The notes under the pieces were generated by a model, which worked only from the letters and a program-made list of their open reading frames with translations, searched no databases and was not told the origin of the DNA. A program made the translations under genes and the position numbers. Shown here piece after piece: positions 1-7,877 of a DNA stretch of 41,559 nt. Position 1 is the first letter of the stretch. Every line of letters starts with the position of its first letter. The DNA comes from Pseudoxanthomonas japonensis (GTDB lineage: Bacteria > Pseudomonadota > Gammaproteobacteria > Xanthomonadales > Xanthomonadaceae), in contig NZ_PDWW01000033.1 of assembly GCF_010093445.1 (NCBI RefSeq), forward strand, positions 1 to 41,559, written 5' to 3'.

Positions 1-19
1 ACCCCGCAGGATTCCCCCG

Positions 20-583
20 ATGAAAACCCCTGACCGCGTGCGCCTGGCGCTCGCTTCCCTGCTGCTGGCCGTCGCCGGCCAGGCTACCGCCGCCGATTAC
101 GTGCAGGCGCCGGGTTCGACCCTGGTGTTCGCCAGCAATTACCAGGGCGAAACCTTCACCGGCAAGTTCGGCGGCTTCACCACCACGCTGAGCTTCGATC
201 CGGCGAATCTCGCCACCAGCAAGCTCGACGTCGCCATCCAGCTGGCCGGCACGCAGACCGGCAACGGCGACCGCGACGGCACGCTGGTGTCGGCCGACTT
301 CTTCAACGTGGCCAAGTTCGCGCAGGCGCGCTACACGGCGACCAAGTTCCGTTCGCTGGGCGGCAACCAGTACGCCGCCGACGGCACGCTGTCGCTGCGC
401 GGCGTCAGCAAGCCGGTGACGCTGACCTTCACCTGGACGCCGGGCGCGCAGCCCGTGCTCGCCGGCAAGGCGACGGTGAAGCGCCTGGACTTCGGCGTCG
501 GCGGCGGCGACTGGGCCGATACGTCGACCATTCCGAATGACGTCGCGATCAGCACCAAGGTCGTGTTTAAACCGGCCAAGTAA
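20..583 (+). CDS. YceI family periplasmic protein
   Basis: This encodes a 187-residue exported protein of the YceI/lipocalin-like family, whose members form an extended beta-barrel that binds isoprenoid or other amphipathic ligands in the periplasm. A signal peptide is visible (hydrophobic ALASLLLAVAG, likely cleavage after ATA near residue 24). The mature part matches the family pattern: an early GxFxGF segment, the SADFFNV block near residue 95, LSLRGVSKPVTLTF near residue 125 and a late DFGVGGGDWAD stretch. Length is normal. The start is the first ATG of the frame, 19 bases into the window, so an upstream operon partner (often a cytochrome b561 in this family) cannot be excluded. The next gene begins 6 bases after the stop, so the two are probably cotranscribed. 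The family call is firm; the ligand is unknown. Confidence 0.93.
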   Translation: MKTPDRVRLALASLLLAVAGQATAADYVQAPGSTLVFASNYQGETFTGKFGGFTTTLSFDPANLATSKLDVAIQLAGTQTGNGDRDGTLVSADFFNVAKFAQARYTATKFRSLGGNQYAADGTLSLRGVSKPVTLTFTWTPGAQPVLAGKATVKRLDFGVGGGDWADTSTIPNDVAISTKVVFKPAK

Positions 584-589
584 CGCCGG

Positions 590-1573
590 ATGCGCGTGCG
601 ACGCCTGCTGATTCGTCTCGGCGTCGCCGTCCTGCTGCTGTGCGCAGCCGGTGCCGCCGGTCTGTTGTGGCTGGGTGGCACGCTGGTTGCGCCACGTCCT
701 GCGGTGGTCGGACCGCCACCTGCGGATCTCGACGCACGCGAGGTGCGGATCGCAGTCCCTCATGCCACGCCGGTGGCCGGTTGGTGGCTCGAAGGGACGC
801 CGGGGCATGCCAGCGTGCTGCTGTTGCATGGCATCCGCTCGGACCGTCGCGCGATGCTGGGCCGCGCCAGGCTGCTGTCGCAGCATGGATACGCCGTCTT
901 GCTGGTCGACCTGCCCGCGCATGGTGAAAGTCCGGGCGACGCGATCACGCTGGGATGGCGCGAAGCCGCCGCCGTAACGGCCGCCCGCGACTGGATGCGT
1001 GAACAACGTCCCGGCGAGAAGCGCGCCGTCATCGGTTTATCGCTGGGCGGCGCGTCAGTGTTGCTCGGACCACAGCCCAGCGGCTTCGACGCGGTGGTGC
1101 TGGAAGCCGTGTATTCCGACGCGCGTCAGGCCATCCACAACCGCATCGCCATGCGGCTGGGCGACACCGCCGCCGCGCTCTCGCCGCTGCTGGCGATGCA
1201 GGCCGAGCTGCGGCTCGGCATTCCTGTGCGCCAACTTTCCCCCATCGACCGCATCGCCGGTCTCGGCGCGCCGGTGCTGGTGGTCGCGGGCGGACAGGAC
1301 CGGCATACGCTGCCGGCCGAGTCGCGTGCGATGTACGAGCGCGCACGCGCGCCGAAATCATTCTGGCTGCTGCCGGATGCCGCGCACGTGGATTTCCTGG
1401 CGCACGCTCCCGCCGGTTATGCGCATCACGTGATCGGCTTCCTGGATCGACATCTGGCCGATTCCTCGCGGTGTCGCGGCCAACAACACCCCGCTCACGA
1501 GGACGTGACGCGCTCCGGCTGGCAGGAAGGCGATGCCGACTGCGAGGGGATGGTAAGCCGTCCCAGCCCATAA
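590..1573 (+). CDS. Membrane-anchored alpha/beta hydrolase
   Basis: This 327-residue protein is an alpha/beta-hydrolase-fold enzyme, probably an esterase or peptidase-like hydrolase tethered to the inner membrane and facing the periplasm. An N-terminal hydrophobic segment (VAVLLLCAAGAAGLLWLGG, about residues 11-30) follows an arginine-rich start. The oxyanion region is LLLHGIRSDRR, the nucleophile elbow is GLSLGG with Ser151, the acid lies in AGGQDRHTLP and the histidine in DAAHVDFLAH. It follows the YceI gene by 6 bases. After the last expected fold element (GFLDRHL) the frame runs on for about 45 residues of low-complexity tail that lies antisense to the end of the neighbouring heme-protein gene. 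That tail may be a read-on extension rather than a functional domain. Substrate unknown. Confidence 0.88.
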   Translation: MRVRRLLIRLGVAVLLLCAAGAAGLLWLGGTLVAPRPAVVGPPPADLDAREVRIAVPHATPVAGWWLEGTPGHASVLLLHGIRSDRRAMLGRARLLSQHGYAVLLVDLPAHGESPGDAITLGWREAAAVTAARDWMREQRPGEKRAVIGLSLGGASVLLGPQPSGFDAVVLEAVYSDARQAIHNRIAMRLGDTAAALSPLLAMQAELRLGIPVRQLSPIDRIAGLGAPVLVVAGGQDRHTLPAESRAMYERARAPKSFWLLPDAAHVDFLAHAPAGYAHHVIGFLDRHLADSSRCRGQQHPAHEDVTRSGWQEGDADCEGMVSRPSP

Positions 1574-2097
1574 CCCAGGGCGCCCAGCACGTCGCCCTCG
1601 CGATGGTCCTCATGGCATGACAGGCAGGCCGGGCGCGCACGGATCGCGCCCATCGCACGTTCGCCGCGCGGCGTGTTCCGCACGACGATTTCCTTGCCCG
1701 CCTGCAACGCCGCCAGCGCCTCGCGTTCCCACGGTTGCAGGCCGCGCGTGGAGGCAGGCGATGCGCGCAGTCCGGGGTCGCCATCCGGGTGCTGGAAGCC
1801 CATGAAGCTGGCGGCGTGGACCACCGGCGGATCGTGCCGGGCGACACCGACCAGTTCCACGTCGACCACGCAGCGCCCGTGCTCGTCGACCGCATTGAAC
1901 GCGGCGTCGCGCATGCGCGCCATCATCGGCGTGACACGCATTCTGCCGAAGCCCCGGCTGTCCACGAAGGCATCGACGAACTCGCCATGCATCCGCCGTA
2001 GCGCCGGATCATCGTCGTGGACAGCCCCCGCGATCGCGAGTGGCGCGCAGGCACCCGCGATCACGACCATCAGCCACACGCCGCGCATCGATGCCAT
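1495..2097 (-). CDS. Exported single-heme c-type protein, DUF3365-like
   Basis: The gene encodes about 200 residues with a signal peptide (WLMVVIAGACAPLAIAGA) and one CLSCH motif at residues 158-162, a covalent heme c attachment site. It is therefore probably a periplasmic monoheme protein. The C-terminal placement of CxxCH followed by a Gly-rich, aromatic segment recalls DUF3365/Tll0287-like heme sensors, but that family assignment is tentative. I chose the ATG at 2097 because a GAGGGG ribosome site lies 6 bases upstream; a longer frame to 2124 and a shorter one to 2088 are possible. Its last 79 bases overlap the end of the convergent hydrolase gene. No electron-transfer partner is visible next to it. 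Confidence 0.75.
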   Translation of the reverse strand: MASMRGVWLMVVIAGACAPLAIAGAVHDDDPALRRMHGEFVDAFVDSRGFGRMRVTPMMARMRDAAFNAVDEHGRCVVDVELVGVARHDPPVVHAASFMGFQHPDGDPGLRASPASTRGLQPWEREALAALQAGKEIVVRNTPRGERAMGAIRARPACLSCHEDHREGDVLGALGYGLGRLTIPSQSASPSCQPERVTSS

Positions 2098-2187
2098 CGG
2101 AATCCCCTCGACTGGAGGGGCCAAGCCTAGCGCGGCCGTGCCGGGGACAGGCGCGCCATCGTCCGCCCGTTCCGTCGACGGACAGCC

Positions 2188-2415
2188 TTACCGGTGCAGG
2201 AACGCCGTCACCGCCCCCGCATCGAACGGCCAGTCCAGCTCCGCACCGGTGTCGCTGCGATGCAGCACAGGGATGCGGATGCCGTAACGCGCTTCAAGCG
2301 CATCGTCTCCGTCGATGAAAACGCTTTCGAACTCGGGAATGCGGGCGTGCGCGAGGATGTCGAGCGCCAGGTCGCACAGGTGGCAGTCGTCGCGCTGGTA
2401 GAGGGTCAGGGGCAT
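2188..2415 (-). CDS. Glutaredoxin family protein (DUF836 type)
   Basis: This is a 75-residue thioredoxin-fold protein. The active-site motif CHLC lies at residues 11-14 right after the first beta strand (LTLYQRDD), and the conserved cis-proline is in GIRIPVLHR. These match the small glutaredoxin-like DUF836 family, presumably a cytosolic thiol-disulfide protein. Length is typical. It is transcribed away from the serine dehydratase gene with 76 bases between the two starts, so they share a divergent promoter region. Redox partner and substrate cannot be inferred. Confidence 0.87.
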   Translation of the reverse strand: MPLTLYQRDDCHLCDLALDILAHARIPEFESVFIDGDDALEARYGIRIPVLHRSDTGAELDWPFDAGAVTAFLHR

Positions 2416-2491
2416 CGCAATTGAGGGATGAAGGGCGTCCGGCGTCTACGTGCTTAGAATAGCGGCCTTTTTCGACGGCGGTTTTTGCAGC

Positions 2492-3874
2492 ATGGCAGTC
2501 AGTACGTTCGACCTGTTCAAGATCGGCATCGGTCCGAGCTCCTCGCATACGGTGGGGCCGATGCGGGCGGCGGCGCGCTTCGTGGGCCGCTGGCTGGTCG
2601 ATGCCGGCCGGCTGCAGGACGTGGCGCGCATCCGCGCCGAGGTGTTCGGCTCGCTGGCGCTGACCGGTCGCGGCCACGGCACCGACAAGGCCGTGCTGAT
2701 GGGGCTGGAAGGCCATTATCCCAACGAGATCGACCCGGACATCATTCCGCCGGCGCTGGAGCGCATCCGCCAGGACAAGCGCATCCTGCTCGGCGGCACG
2801 CATGCGCTCGCCTTCGACGAGAAGCGCGACCTGCTGATGAACAAGCGGCAGAAGCTGCCGTACCACACCAACGGCATGCGCTTCACCGCCTACGACGCCA
2901 ACGACGAGGTCATCGCTACGCGCGACTACTACTCGGTCGGCGGCGGCTTCGTGGTCAACCAGGACGATGCGGCCGTGGACCGCATCGTCGCCGACGAGAC
3001 CCCGCTTCCCTACCCGTTCAAGAGCGGCGACGAGTTGCTGGCGCAGTGCCAGCGCAGCGGCCTGAGCATCGCCGCGTTGATGTTCGAGAACGAGAAGGCC
3101 TGGCGCAGCGAGGACGAGATCCGCGACGGCCTGCGCGCGATCTGGAACGCCATGCAGTCGTGCATGGCGCGCGGCATCCGCGAGGAAGGCACCCTGCCAG
3201 GCGGCCTGCACGTCTCCCGCCGCGCCCCGACACTGCACCGCGAACTGTCCAGCAAGCCGGAAGCCGCGATGCGCGACCCGCTGACGGTGCTGGACTGGGT
3301 CAACCTGTACGCGCTGGCGGTGAACGAGGAGAACGCCGCCGGCGGTCGCGTGGTCACCGCGCCCACCAACGGGGCGGCCGGCATCATCCCGGCGGTGCTG
3401 CACTACTACGACCGCTTCTGCCCCGGCAACAACGAGCAGCGGGTGTTCGACTTCCTGCTCACGGCGGCGGCCATCGGCATCCTCTACAAGGAGAACGCCA
3501 GCATCAGCGGCGCCGAAGTCGGTTGCCAGGGTGAAGTGGGCGTGGCCTGCTCGATGGCTGCCGGTGGCCTGGTTGCGGCCCTGGGCGGCAGCCCAAGCCA
3601 GATCGAGAACGCCGCCGAGATCGGCATGGAACACAACCTGGGCCTGACCTGCGACCCGATCGGCGGCCTGGTGCAGATCCCGTGCATCGAGCGCAACGCG
3701 ATGGGCGCGGTGAAGGCGATCAACGCCAGCCGCATGGCGATGCGCGGCGACGGCAAGCACAAGGTCAGCCTGGACAAGGTAATCAAGACCATGCGCGACA
3801 CCGGTCGCGACATGCAGGACAAGTACAAGGAGACCAGTCGGGGTGGGTTGGCGGTGAATGTTATCGAGTGCTAG
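2492..3874 (+). CDS. sdaA: L-serine ammonia-lyase (iron-sulfur)
   Basis: This 460-residue enzyme converts L-serine to pyruvate and ammonia using an oxygen-sensitive [4Fe-4S] cluster. The N-terminal signature [20 protein letters not shown] and the C-terminal cysteines Cys345 (GCQGEVG), Cys387 (LTCDPIGG) and Cys398 (IPCIERNA) are spaced like the E. coli cluster ligands. Beta and alpha domains are fused in one chain, as in the proteobacterial enzyme. The frame is open upstream to 2450, but homology begins at the ATG at 2492. A -10-like TAGAAT lies at 2455-2460. Divergent from the glutaredoxin-like gene and followed within 6 bases by a small unknown gene. Confidence 0.96.
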   Translation: MAVSTFDLFKIGIGPSSSHTVGPMRAAARFVGRWLVDAGRLQDVARIRAEVFGSLALTGRGHGTDKAVLMGLEGHYPNEIDPDIIPPALERIRQDKRILLGGTHALAFDEKRDLLMNKRQKLPYHTNGMRFTAYDANDEVIATRDYYSVGGGFVVNQDDAAVDRIVADETPLPYPFKSGDELLAQCQRSGLSIAALMFENEKAWRSEDEIRDGLRAIWNAMQSCMARGIREEGTLPGGLHVSRRAPTLHRELSSKPEAAMRDPLTVLDWVNLYALAVNEENAAGGRVVTAPTNGAAGIIPAVLHYYDRFCPGNNEQRVFDFLLTAAAIGILYKENASISGAEVGCQGEVGVACSMAAGGLVAALGGSPSQIENAAEIGMEHNLGLTCDPIGGLVQIPCIERNAMGAVKAINASRMAMRGDGKHKVSLDKVIKTMRDTGRDMQDKYKETSRGGLAVNVIEC

Positions 3875-3879
3875 GAAAG

Positions 3880-4218
3880 ATGATCTTTGCTGCCGCCACA
3901 GATGAGGGCACGCTTTTCGTATTCCCGTCGTTGGAAGACGCCATCGCATATTGCGAAGGTATCGATGTGGAAGATGGCAGCTGGCTCTTCTGGAACGAAA
4001 ACGGTAGCGCTCTTGTCGCCGACTTCGTCGTTCCCAACCATCGCGGTAGGCACACGATCTGCAGCGGCACCTATCAGTTGGTTCCAGCGAGCAGCCTGCC
4101 CTCACTGGAAGAAGTGCTGGCTCGCATTCTGCAGATGGACCGCAATCCTTACTTCACAGATCTTTCCGACGTCCGCGTCCATCTCGCAAGCGCGAGTCAG
4201 GCGTCCTTCCAATCGTAG
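3880..4218 (+). CDS. Small conserved hypothetical protein
   Basis: The frame encodes 112 residues beginning MIFAAATDEGTLFVF, 5 bases after the sdaA stop; a GTG at 3868 would instead overlap that stop. I do not recognise a named family with certainty. The N-terminal 70 residues look like a compact alpha/beta unit (acidic SLEDAIAYCEGIDVEDGSW followed by short strands), and no signal peptide or membrane segment is present. Base composition is visibly more AT-rich than the flanking genes, consistent with an accessory gene, and REP repeats begin 19 bases after its stop. Its overall look recalls small Xanthomonadaceae proteins often found as isolated, possibly immunity-like genes, but that is only an impression. 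Confidence 0.68.
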   Translation: MIFAAATDEGTLFVFPSLEDAIAYCEGIDVEDGSWLFWNENGSALVADFVVPNHRGRHTICSGTYQLVPASSLPSLEEVLARILQMDRNPYFTDLSDVRVHLASASQASFQS

Positions 4219-4236
4219 TCTCCCGGGTAAGTTCCC

Positions 4237-4319
4237 GTAGCCCGGGTAAGCGAAGCGCACCCGGGAACCGACACACTGACGCACTCCCCGGGTGCGGCCG
4301 TTGGCCTTACCCGGGCTAC
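4237..4319. repeat. GTAG-type REP pair, copy 1
   Basis: Two REP units face each other. The left unit (4237-4265) starts with GTAG followed by CCCGGGT, a loop and ACCCGGG. The right unit (4287-4319) is the same in reverse and ends CTAC. The outer arms form a perfect inverted repeat, 4235-4250 against 4306-4321. The layout matches GTAG REPs of Stenotrophomonas and Xanthomonas relatives, thought to be moved by RAYT transposases. A lone CCCGGGTAAG remnant sits at 4222-4231. Confidence 0.85.
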
Positions 4320-4491
4320 GGAACTCGATGCCGAGGAAAATTGCCTCGTCGACCCACCTTTTGAGGTCACGCACGGTGCAATGCGTATTGGCGACCTGCC
4401 GAGCCCGCCTCGCGGCCGACGCAAATCGTCTTGCCACCGTATTTCGATGCCCTGCGCATGCACCATTCCGGGGTGGTTTCGCGGAGCCAGA
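4320..4491. other. Gene-free spacer between two REP pairs
   Basis: About 170 bases separate the two REP pairs. Leftward frames contain short protein-like runs (for example CTVRDLKRWVDEAIFLGIEF in one frame) but no start, ribosome site or consistent length, so I call no gene. It may be a decayed coding fragment or ordinary intergenic DNA. From 4574 to the diguanylate cyclase gene I see nothing beyond that gene's own 5' region. Confidence 0.4.
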
Positions 4492-4573
4492 GTAGCCCGG
4501 GTAAGCGAAGCGCACCCGGGACCCGACACACTGACGTACTCCCGGGTGCGGCCTCCGGCCTTACCCGGGCTAC
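4492..4573. repeat. GTAG-type REP pair, copy 2
   Basis: This is a near-identical second copy in the same orientation, 255 bases from the first. The left unit is 4492-4520 (GTAG, CCCGGGT, loop, ACCCGGG) and the right unit is 4541-4573, ending CTAC. The differences from copy 1 lie in the loop and the central spacer, the usual pattern for REP pairs. Confidence 0.85.
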
Positions 4574-4783
4574 GGGCTGGCTCCAGGTTTCAATGTCCAC
4601 GGTACGACCACACTCCGGGCCCGATCCTTCCACCCTTTAGGCCTGCGGCCCCGCGCCGATACCCTTCTTGGTAAACCGACTTACCGGAGACGCGTCCTGT
4701 CCGACCCCGTCGACAAGACCCGCTGCGGCACGCCCTGGTGGCGGCGCCGACTGGCGGCCTGGTGCCTGCCCCTGCTGGGCGGG

Positions 4784-7700
4784 ATGGCCATGCTTTGCCC
4801 GACGGCGCACGCGCTGGACCCCTCCAAGTCCTTCCACCACTACGTGCGCAACCACTGGAGCCTCGAACAGGGCTTGCCCCAGCTGAGTGTGCTCGCCATC
4901 GCCCAGGACCGGCCCGGCTACCTCTGGTTCGGTACGCAGGCCGGCCTGAGCCGCTTCGATGGCGTGCGCTTCACCAACTTCGACCTCGACAACACGCCAG
5001 AACTGCCCAGCACCTGGATCCAGGCCCTGCACACCGACCGCGAAGGTCGCCTGTGGATCGGCACGCCGCAGGGACTGGCGGTCCGCGACGGCAACCGCAT
5101 CAAGGCCATCCCGCTCGCCGCGGACGAGGCGGCCGGCGTCGTCGACGTGCGGGCGCTGACGCGCGACGTCCGCGGGCGCTTGCTGGTGGCCACCCATCGG
5201 GGCGTCATGGTGGTCGTGGCCGACCGCCTGAGGACGCTGCATCCGATCGACGACGGCGCGCTGTCCCTGCACGCCGACGACGACGGCACGCTATGGGCCG
5301 GTGGCCGTGGCCGCGTGCACGCCTTCGACGGCACCGGCGAGCGCGTCCTCAAGCTGCCCGCCGGCGCATCGCTGGCGACGGTCACCTCGCTGGCGCGCCA
5401 CGACGGCCGCCTGTGGGCCGGCTGCGATGCCGGCCTGTTCGTCCTCGATGGCCAGCACTGGCAGCGCGACCGTAATGTCGTCGCCGTCAGCGGTGGGGTG
5501 CAGACGCTGCACGAGGACCGCGACGGCATCCTGTGGGTGAGCACCCGCGACACCGTGTACCGGCTGCAGAACGGTCGGCTGCTGGAACGGATCGCCGCCG
5601 ACGGACCGCTCGCGGAAATCCGTGCCTTCTACGAAGACCGCGAGTCGAACCTGTGGCTGGGCAGCAACAACGAAGGCGTCAGCCGCGCGTGGAACGGCTG
5701 GACGCGGCGCTACAGCCGCGCCGAGGGATTGCAGCAACCCCTGCTGTGGTCTGTCGCGCAGGCGCCCGACGGACGCGTGTGGGTGGGCAGCGACGACGGT
5801 GTCAGCGTGCTGGAAGGCGGCCGGTTCCGCTCCCTGATCGCGGGACGCGACCTGCCGCACCCCGCCGCCTACAGCCTGCTGCCCGAGAACGGACAGACCT
5901 GGATCGGCACGCGCGACGGCGCCGCCGTGTACCGCGACGGTCGCGTGCAGCGGCCGCGGGCGCTGGCGGCGCTCGATGCCGCGCAGGTGAACGGCATCAT
6001 CCGCGATCGACAGGGACGGCTGTGGTTCGCCACCAGCAATGGCCTCTACCGCTGGCGGGAAGGCGACGAGCGCGCGCGCCACTACGGCGAACGGGAGGGC
6101 CTGCGCGACATCCGCGTGCGCGTGCTGATGGAAACGCGCGACGGGCGCCTGCTGGTGGGTACGCAGAGCGGTCTGTACGAATTCGTCGATGAACACCTGG
6201 TCCAGGTTCCGTTGACCGGTACCGGCCTGGACGCGCCGCACATCGTGTCCCTGTACGAGCTCGCCGGCGGCCAGTGGCTGGCCGGCGCGCTGTCGGAAGA
6301 ACTGATGCTGCTGTTCGACGGCCATCGCTGGACGCGCCTGGACAAGTCGCGCGGCATCCCGGCAAACGCGCCCTTCTTCTTCGCCGAGGACCCCGGCGGC
6401 TTCCTGTGGACAGCCGGTCTGCGCGGCATCTACCGGGTGCCGGTGGCCGAGCTGCTCGACGCCGCCGACGATCCTGCCCGGCGCGTGAACGCGCGGACCC
6501 TGCTCAACGAGCGCGGCGACCGCCATGGTGGGCAGAAGGGCGACTGCTGCAACGGCGCCGGCAACAGCCGCGGCTTCCTGGCCGACAACGCGCTGTGGCT
6601 GCCGACCCGCGATGGCGTGGTGGTGATGGCGACCGATCAGTCCCTGTCCAACGACTACCTGCCCGAGTCGGTGGTCGAACGCGTCCAGGTGCAGGGCCAG
6701 TGGCGGCCGGCCGAGCGCGCGACGGAATGGTCGCTGCCGAGCGCCGCGCGCGACCTGCGCTTCGAGTTCACCACGCTCAGCTTCCAGGCGTCGGACCACA
6801 TCGACATCCGCTACCGACTCAAGGGCTACGACGACGAGTGGAAGCTGCTGGACGACCCGCACCAGCGCAGCGCCACCTACACCAACCTGCCCGCGGGACG
6901 CTACGTGTTCGAGGTGCTCGGCACCAACAACAGCGGCGTCTCCGGACGTGCGGCCGCCACGCAGGCGTTCGCCATCGCACCGTACTTTTACGAGAGCCCG
7001 TGGTTCTACCTGCTGCTGGCGTTCGCGCTGGCGGTCCTGGTGCTGCTGTCCAACCGGTGGGTGCTGCGCCGCCACCACAACCGTCGCGTCGCCCTGGAGC
7101 GGCTGGTGGAACAGCGCACCCGCGACCTGCAGCAGGCCAACCGGCAGTTGGAAGCCATCAGCCTCACCGATCCGCTGACCGGCCTGCACAACCGCCGCTA
7201 CCTGACCCGCCAGCTGCCCGCCGACATCGCCTACTACCAGCGCATGCCCGGCTTCGCCGCCGGCGTGGACGTGCTCGCGTTCGCGCTGCTCGACATCGAC
7301 CACTTCAAGTCGATCAACGACGGCCACGGCCACCAGGCCGGCGACCACGTGCTGCAGACCGTCGCGCACCGGCTGCGCACGCTCTCGCGCGATGGCGACT
7401 ACGTGATCCGGTGGGGCGGCGAGGAATTCCTGATGGTGTTCCGGCCCATGCCGCGCCACGAGCTGCATGCGCTGGGTCGGCGCATCTGCACGGCGATCGC
7501 CGCGGAACCGGTCGACGTCACCGGCACGCAGCTGCAGGTGACCGCATCGCTGGGACTGATCGGCTATCCGCCGTTCCCCAGCGCTCCTGACCTGCTGGGG
7601 TGGGAGCAACTGGTCTCGCTCGCGGATCGCGCGCTCTACGAAGTGAAGGCGCATGGCCGCAACGGCTGGGCGTTGTACGAGGCGACGCCACTGGCGCTCC

Positions 7701-7822
7701 CCGCCGTCGATGCCGACCAGGTACGACGCGACCCCGGCGAACTGGTGCGCAGCGGCCATCTGGCGCTGCGGGGCCCGCATCATCCGGCCACGACAACGTC
7801 GCCCTCCGCACCCCAGGATTGA
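4784..7822 (+). CDS. Propeller-sensor diguanylate cyclase
   Basis: This large sensor makes cyclic di-GMP. Repeated WxGxxxGLxRxD-type blades (for example GYLWFGTQAGLSRFDG) form a two-component-regulator propeller over about 600 residues, presumably periplasmic. A Y_Y_Y immunoglobulin-like domain follows (near 640-720), then a membrane helix (about 740-760), a coiled coil starting LERLVEQRTRDLQQAN, and a GGDEF domain. The catalytic motif is GGEEF at 878-882, with an inhibitory-site RDGD at 868-871, so product-inhibited activity is expected. The listed ATG leaves only MAMLCPTAHA before the mature protein, too short for a signal peptide. Reading upstream in frame from a CTG at 4697 (7 bases after a GGAG) adds an arginine-rich region and completes a signal peptide. 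No ATG, GTG or TTG precedes 4784 in frame, so the true start is probably that CTG. Confidence 0.93.
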   Translation: MAMLCPTAHALDPSKSFHHYVRNHWSLEQGLPQLSVLAIAQDRPGYLWFGTQAGLSRFDGVRFTNFDLDNTPELPSTWIQALHTDREGRLWIGTPQGLAVRDGNRIKAIPLAADEAAGVVDVRALTRDVRGRLLVATHRGVMVVVADRLRTLHPIDDGALSLHADDDGTLWAGGRGRVHAFDGTGERVLKLPAGASLATVTSLARHDGRLWAGCDAGLFVLDGQHWQRDRNVVAVSGGVQTLHEDRDGILWVSTRDTVYRLQNGRLLERIAADGPLAEIRAFYEDRESNLWLGSNNEGVSRAWNGWTRRYSRAEGLQQPLLWSVAQAPDGRVWVGSDDGVSVLEGGRFRSLIAGRDLPHPAAYSLLPENGQTWIGTRDGAAVYRDGRVQRPRALAALDAAQVNGIIRDRQGRLWFATSNGLYRWREGDERARHYGEREGLRDIRVRVLMETRDGRLLVGTQSGLYEFVDEHLVQVPLTGTGLDAPHIVSLYELAGGQWLAGALSEELMLLFDGHRWTRLDKSRGIPANAPFFFAEDPGGFLWTAGLRGIYRVPVAELLDAADDPARRVNARTLLNERGDRHGGQKGDCCNGAGNSRGFLADNALWLPTRDGVVVMATDQSLSNDYLPESVVERVQVQGQWRPAERATEWSLPSAARDLRFEFTTLSFQASDHIDIRYRLKGYDDEWKLLDDPHQRSATYTNLPAGRYVFEVLGTNNSGVSGRAAATQAFAIAPYFYESPWFYLLLAFALAVLVLLSNRWVLRRHHNRRVALERLVEQRTRDLQQANRQLEAISLTDPLTGLHNRRYLTRQLPADIAYYQRMPGFAAGVDVLAFALLDIDHFKSINDGHGHQAGDHVLQTVAHRLRTLSRDGDYVIRWGGEEFLMVFRPMPRHELHALGRRICTAIAAEPVDVTGTQLQVTASLGLIGYPPFPSAPDLLGWEQLVSLADRALYEVKAHGRNGWALYEATPLALPAVDADQVRRDPGELVRSGHLALRGPHHPATTTSPSAPQD

Positions 7823-7877
7823 CGTCCACGCAACGCGTCCGCGATACGCTGGCCTGCCCCGTCGCAGAGACCGCTGC

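Noticed and set aside
2101..2124. Earlier start at 2124 for the heme-protein gene.
   Set aside because: The GAGGGG ribosome site lies between 2124 and 2097, so it serves the later ATG.
4102..4515. Leftward frame of 137 codons through the first REP pair.
   Set aside because: It reads through the repeats and through the antisense of the 112-residue gene; only a short central run looks protein-like.
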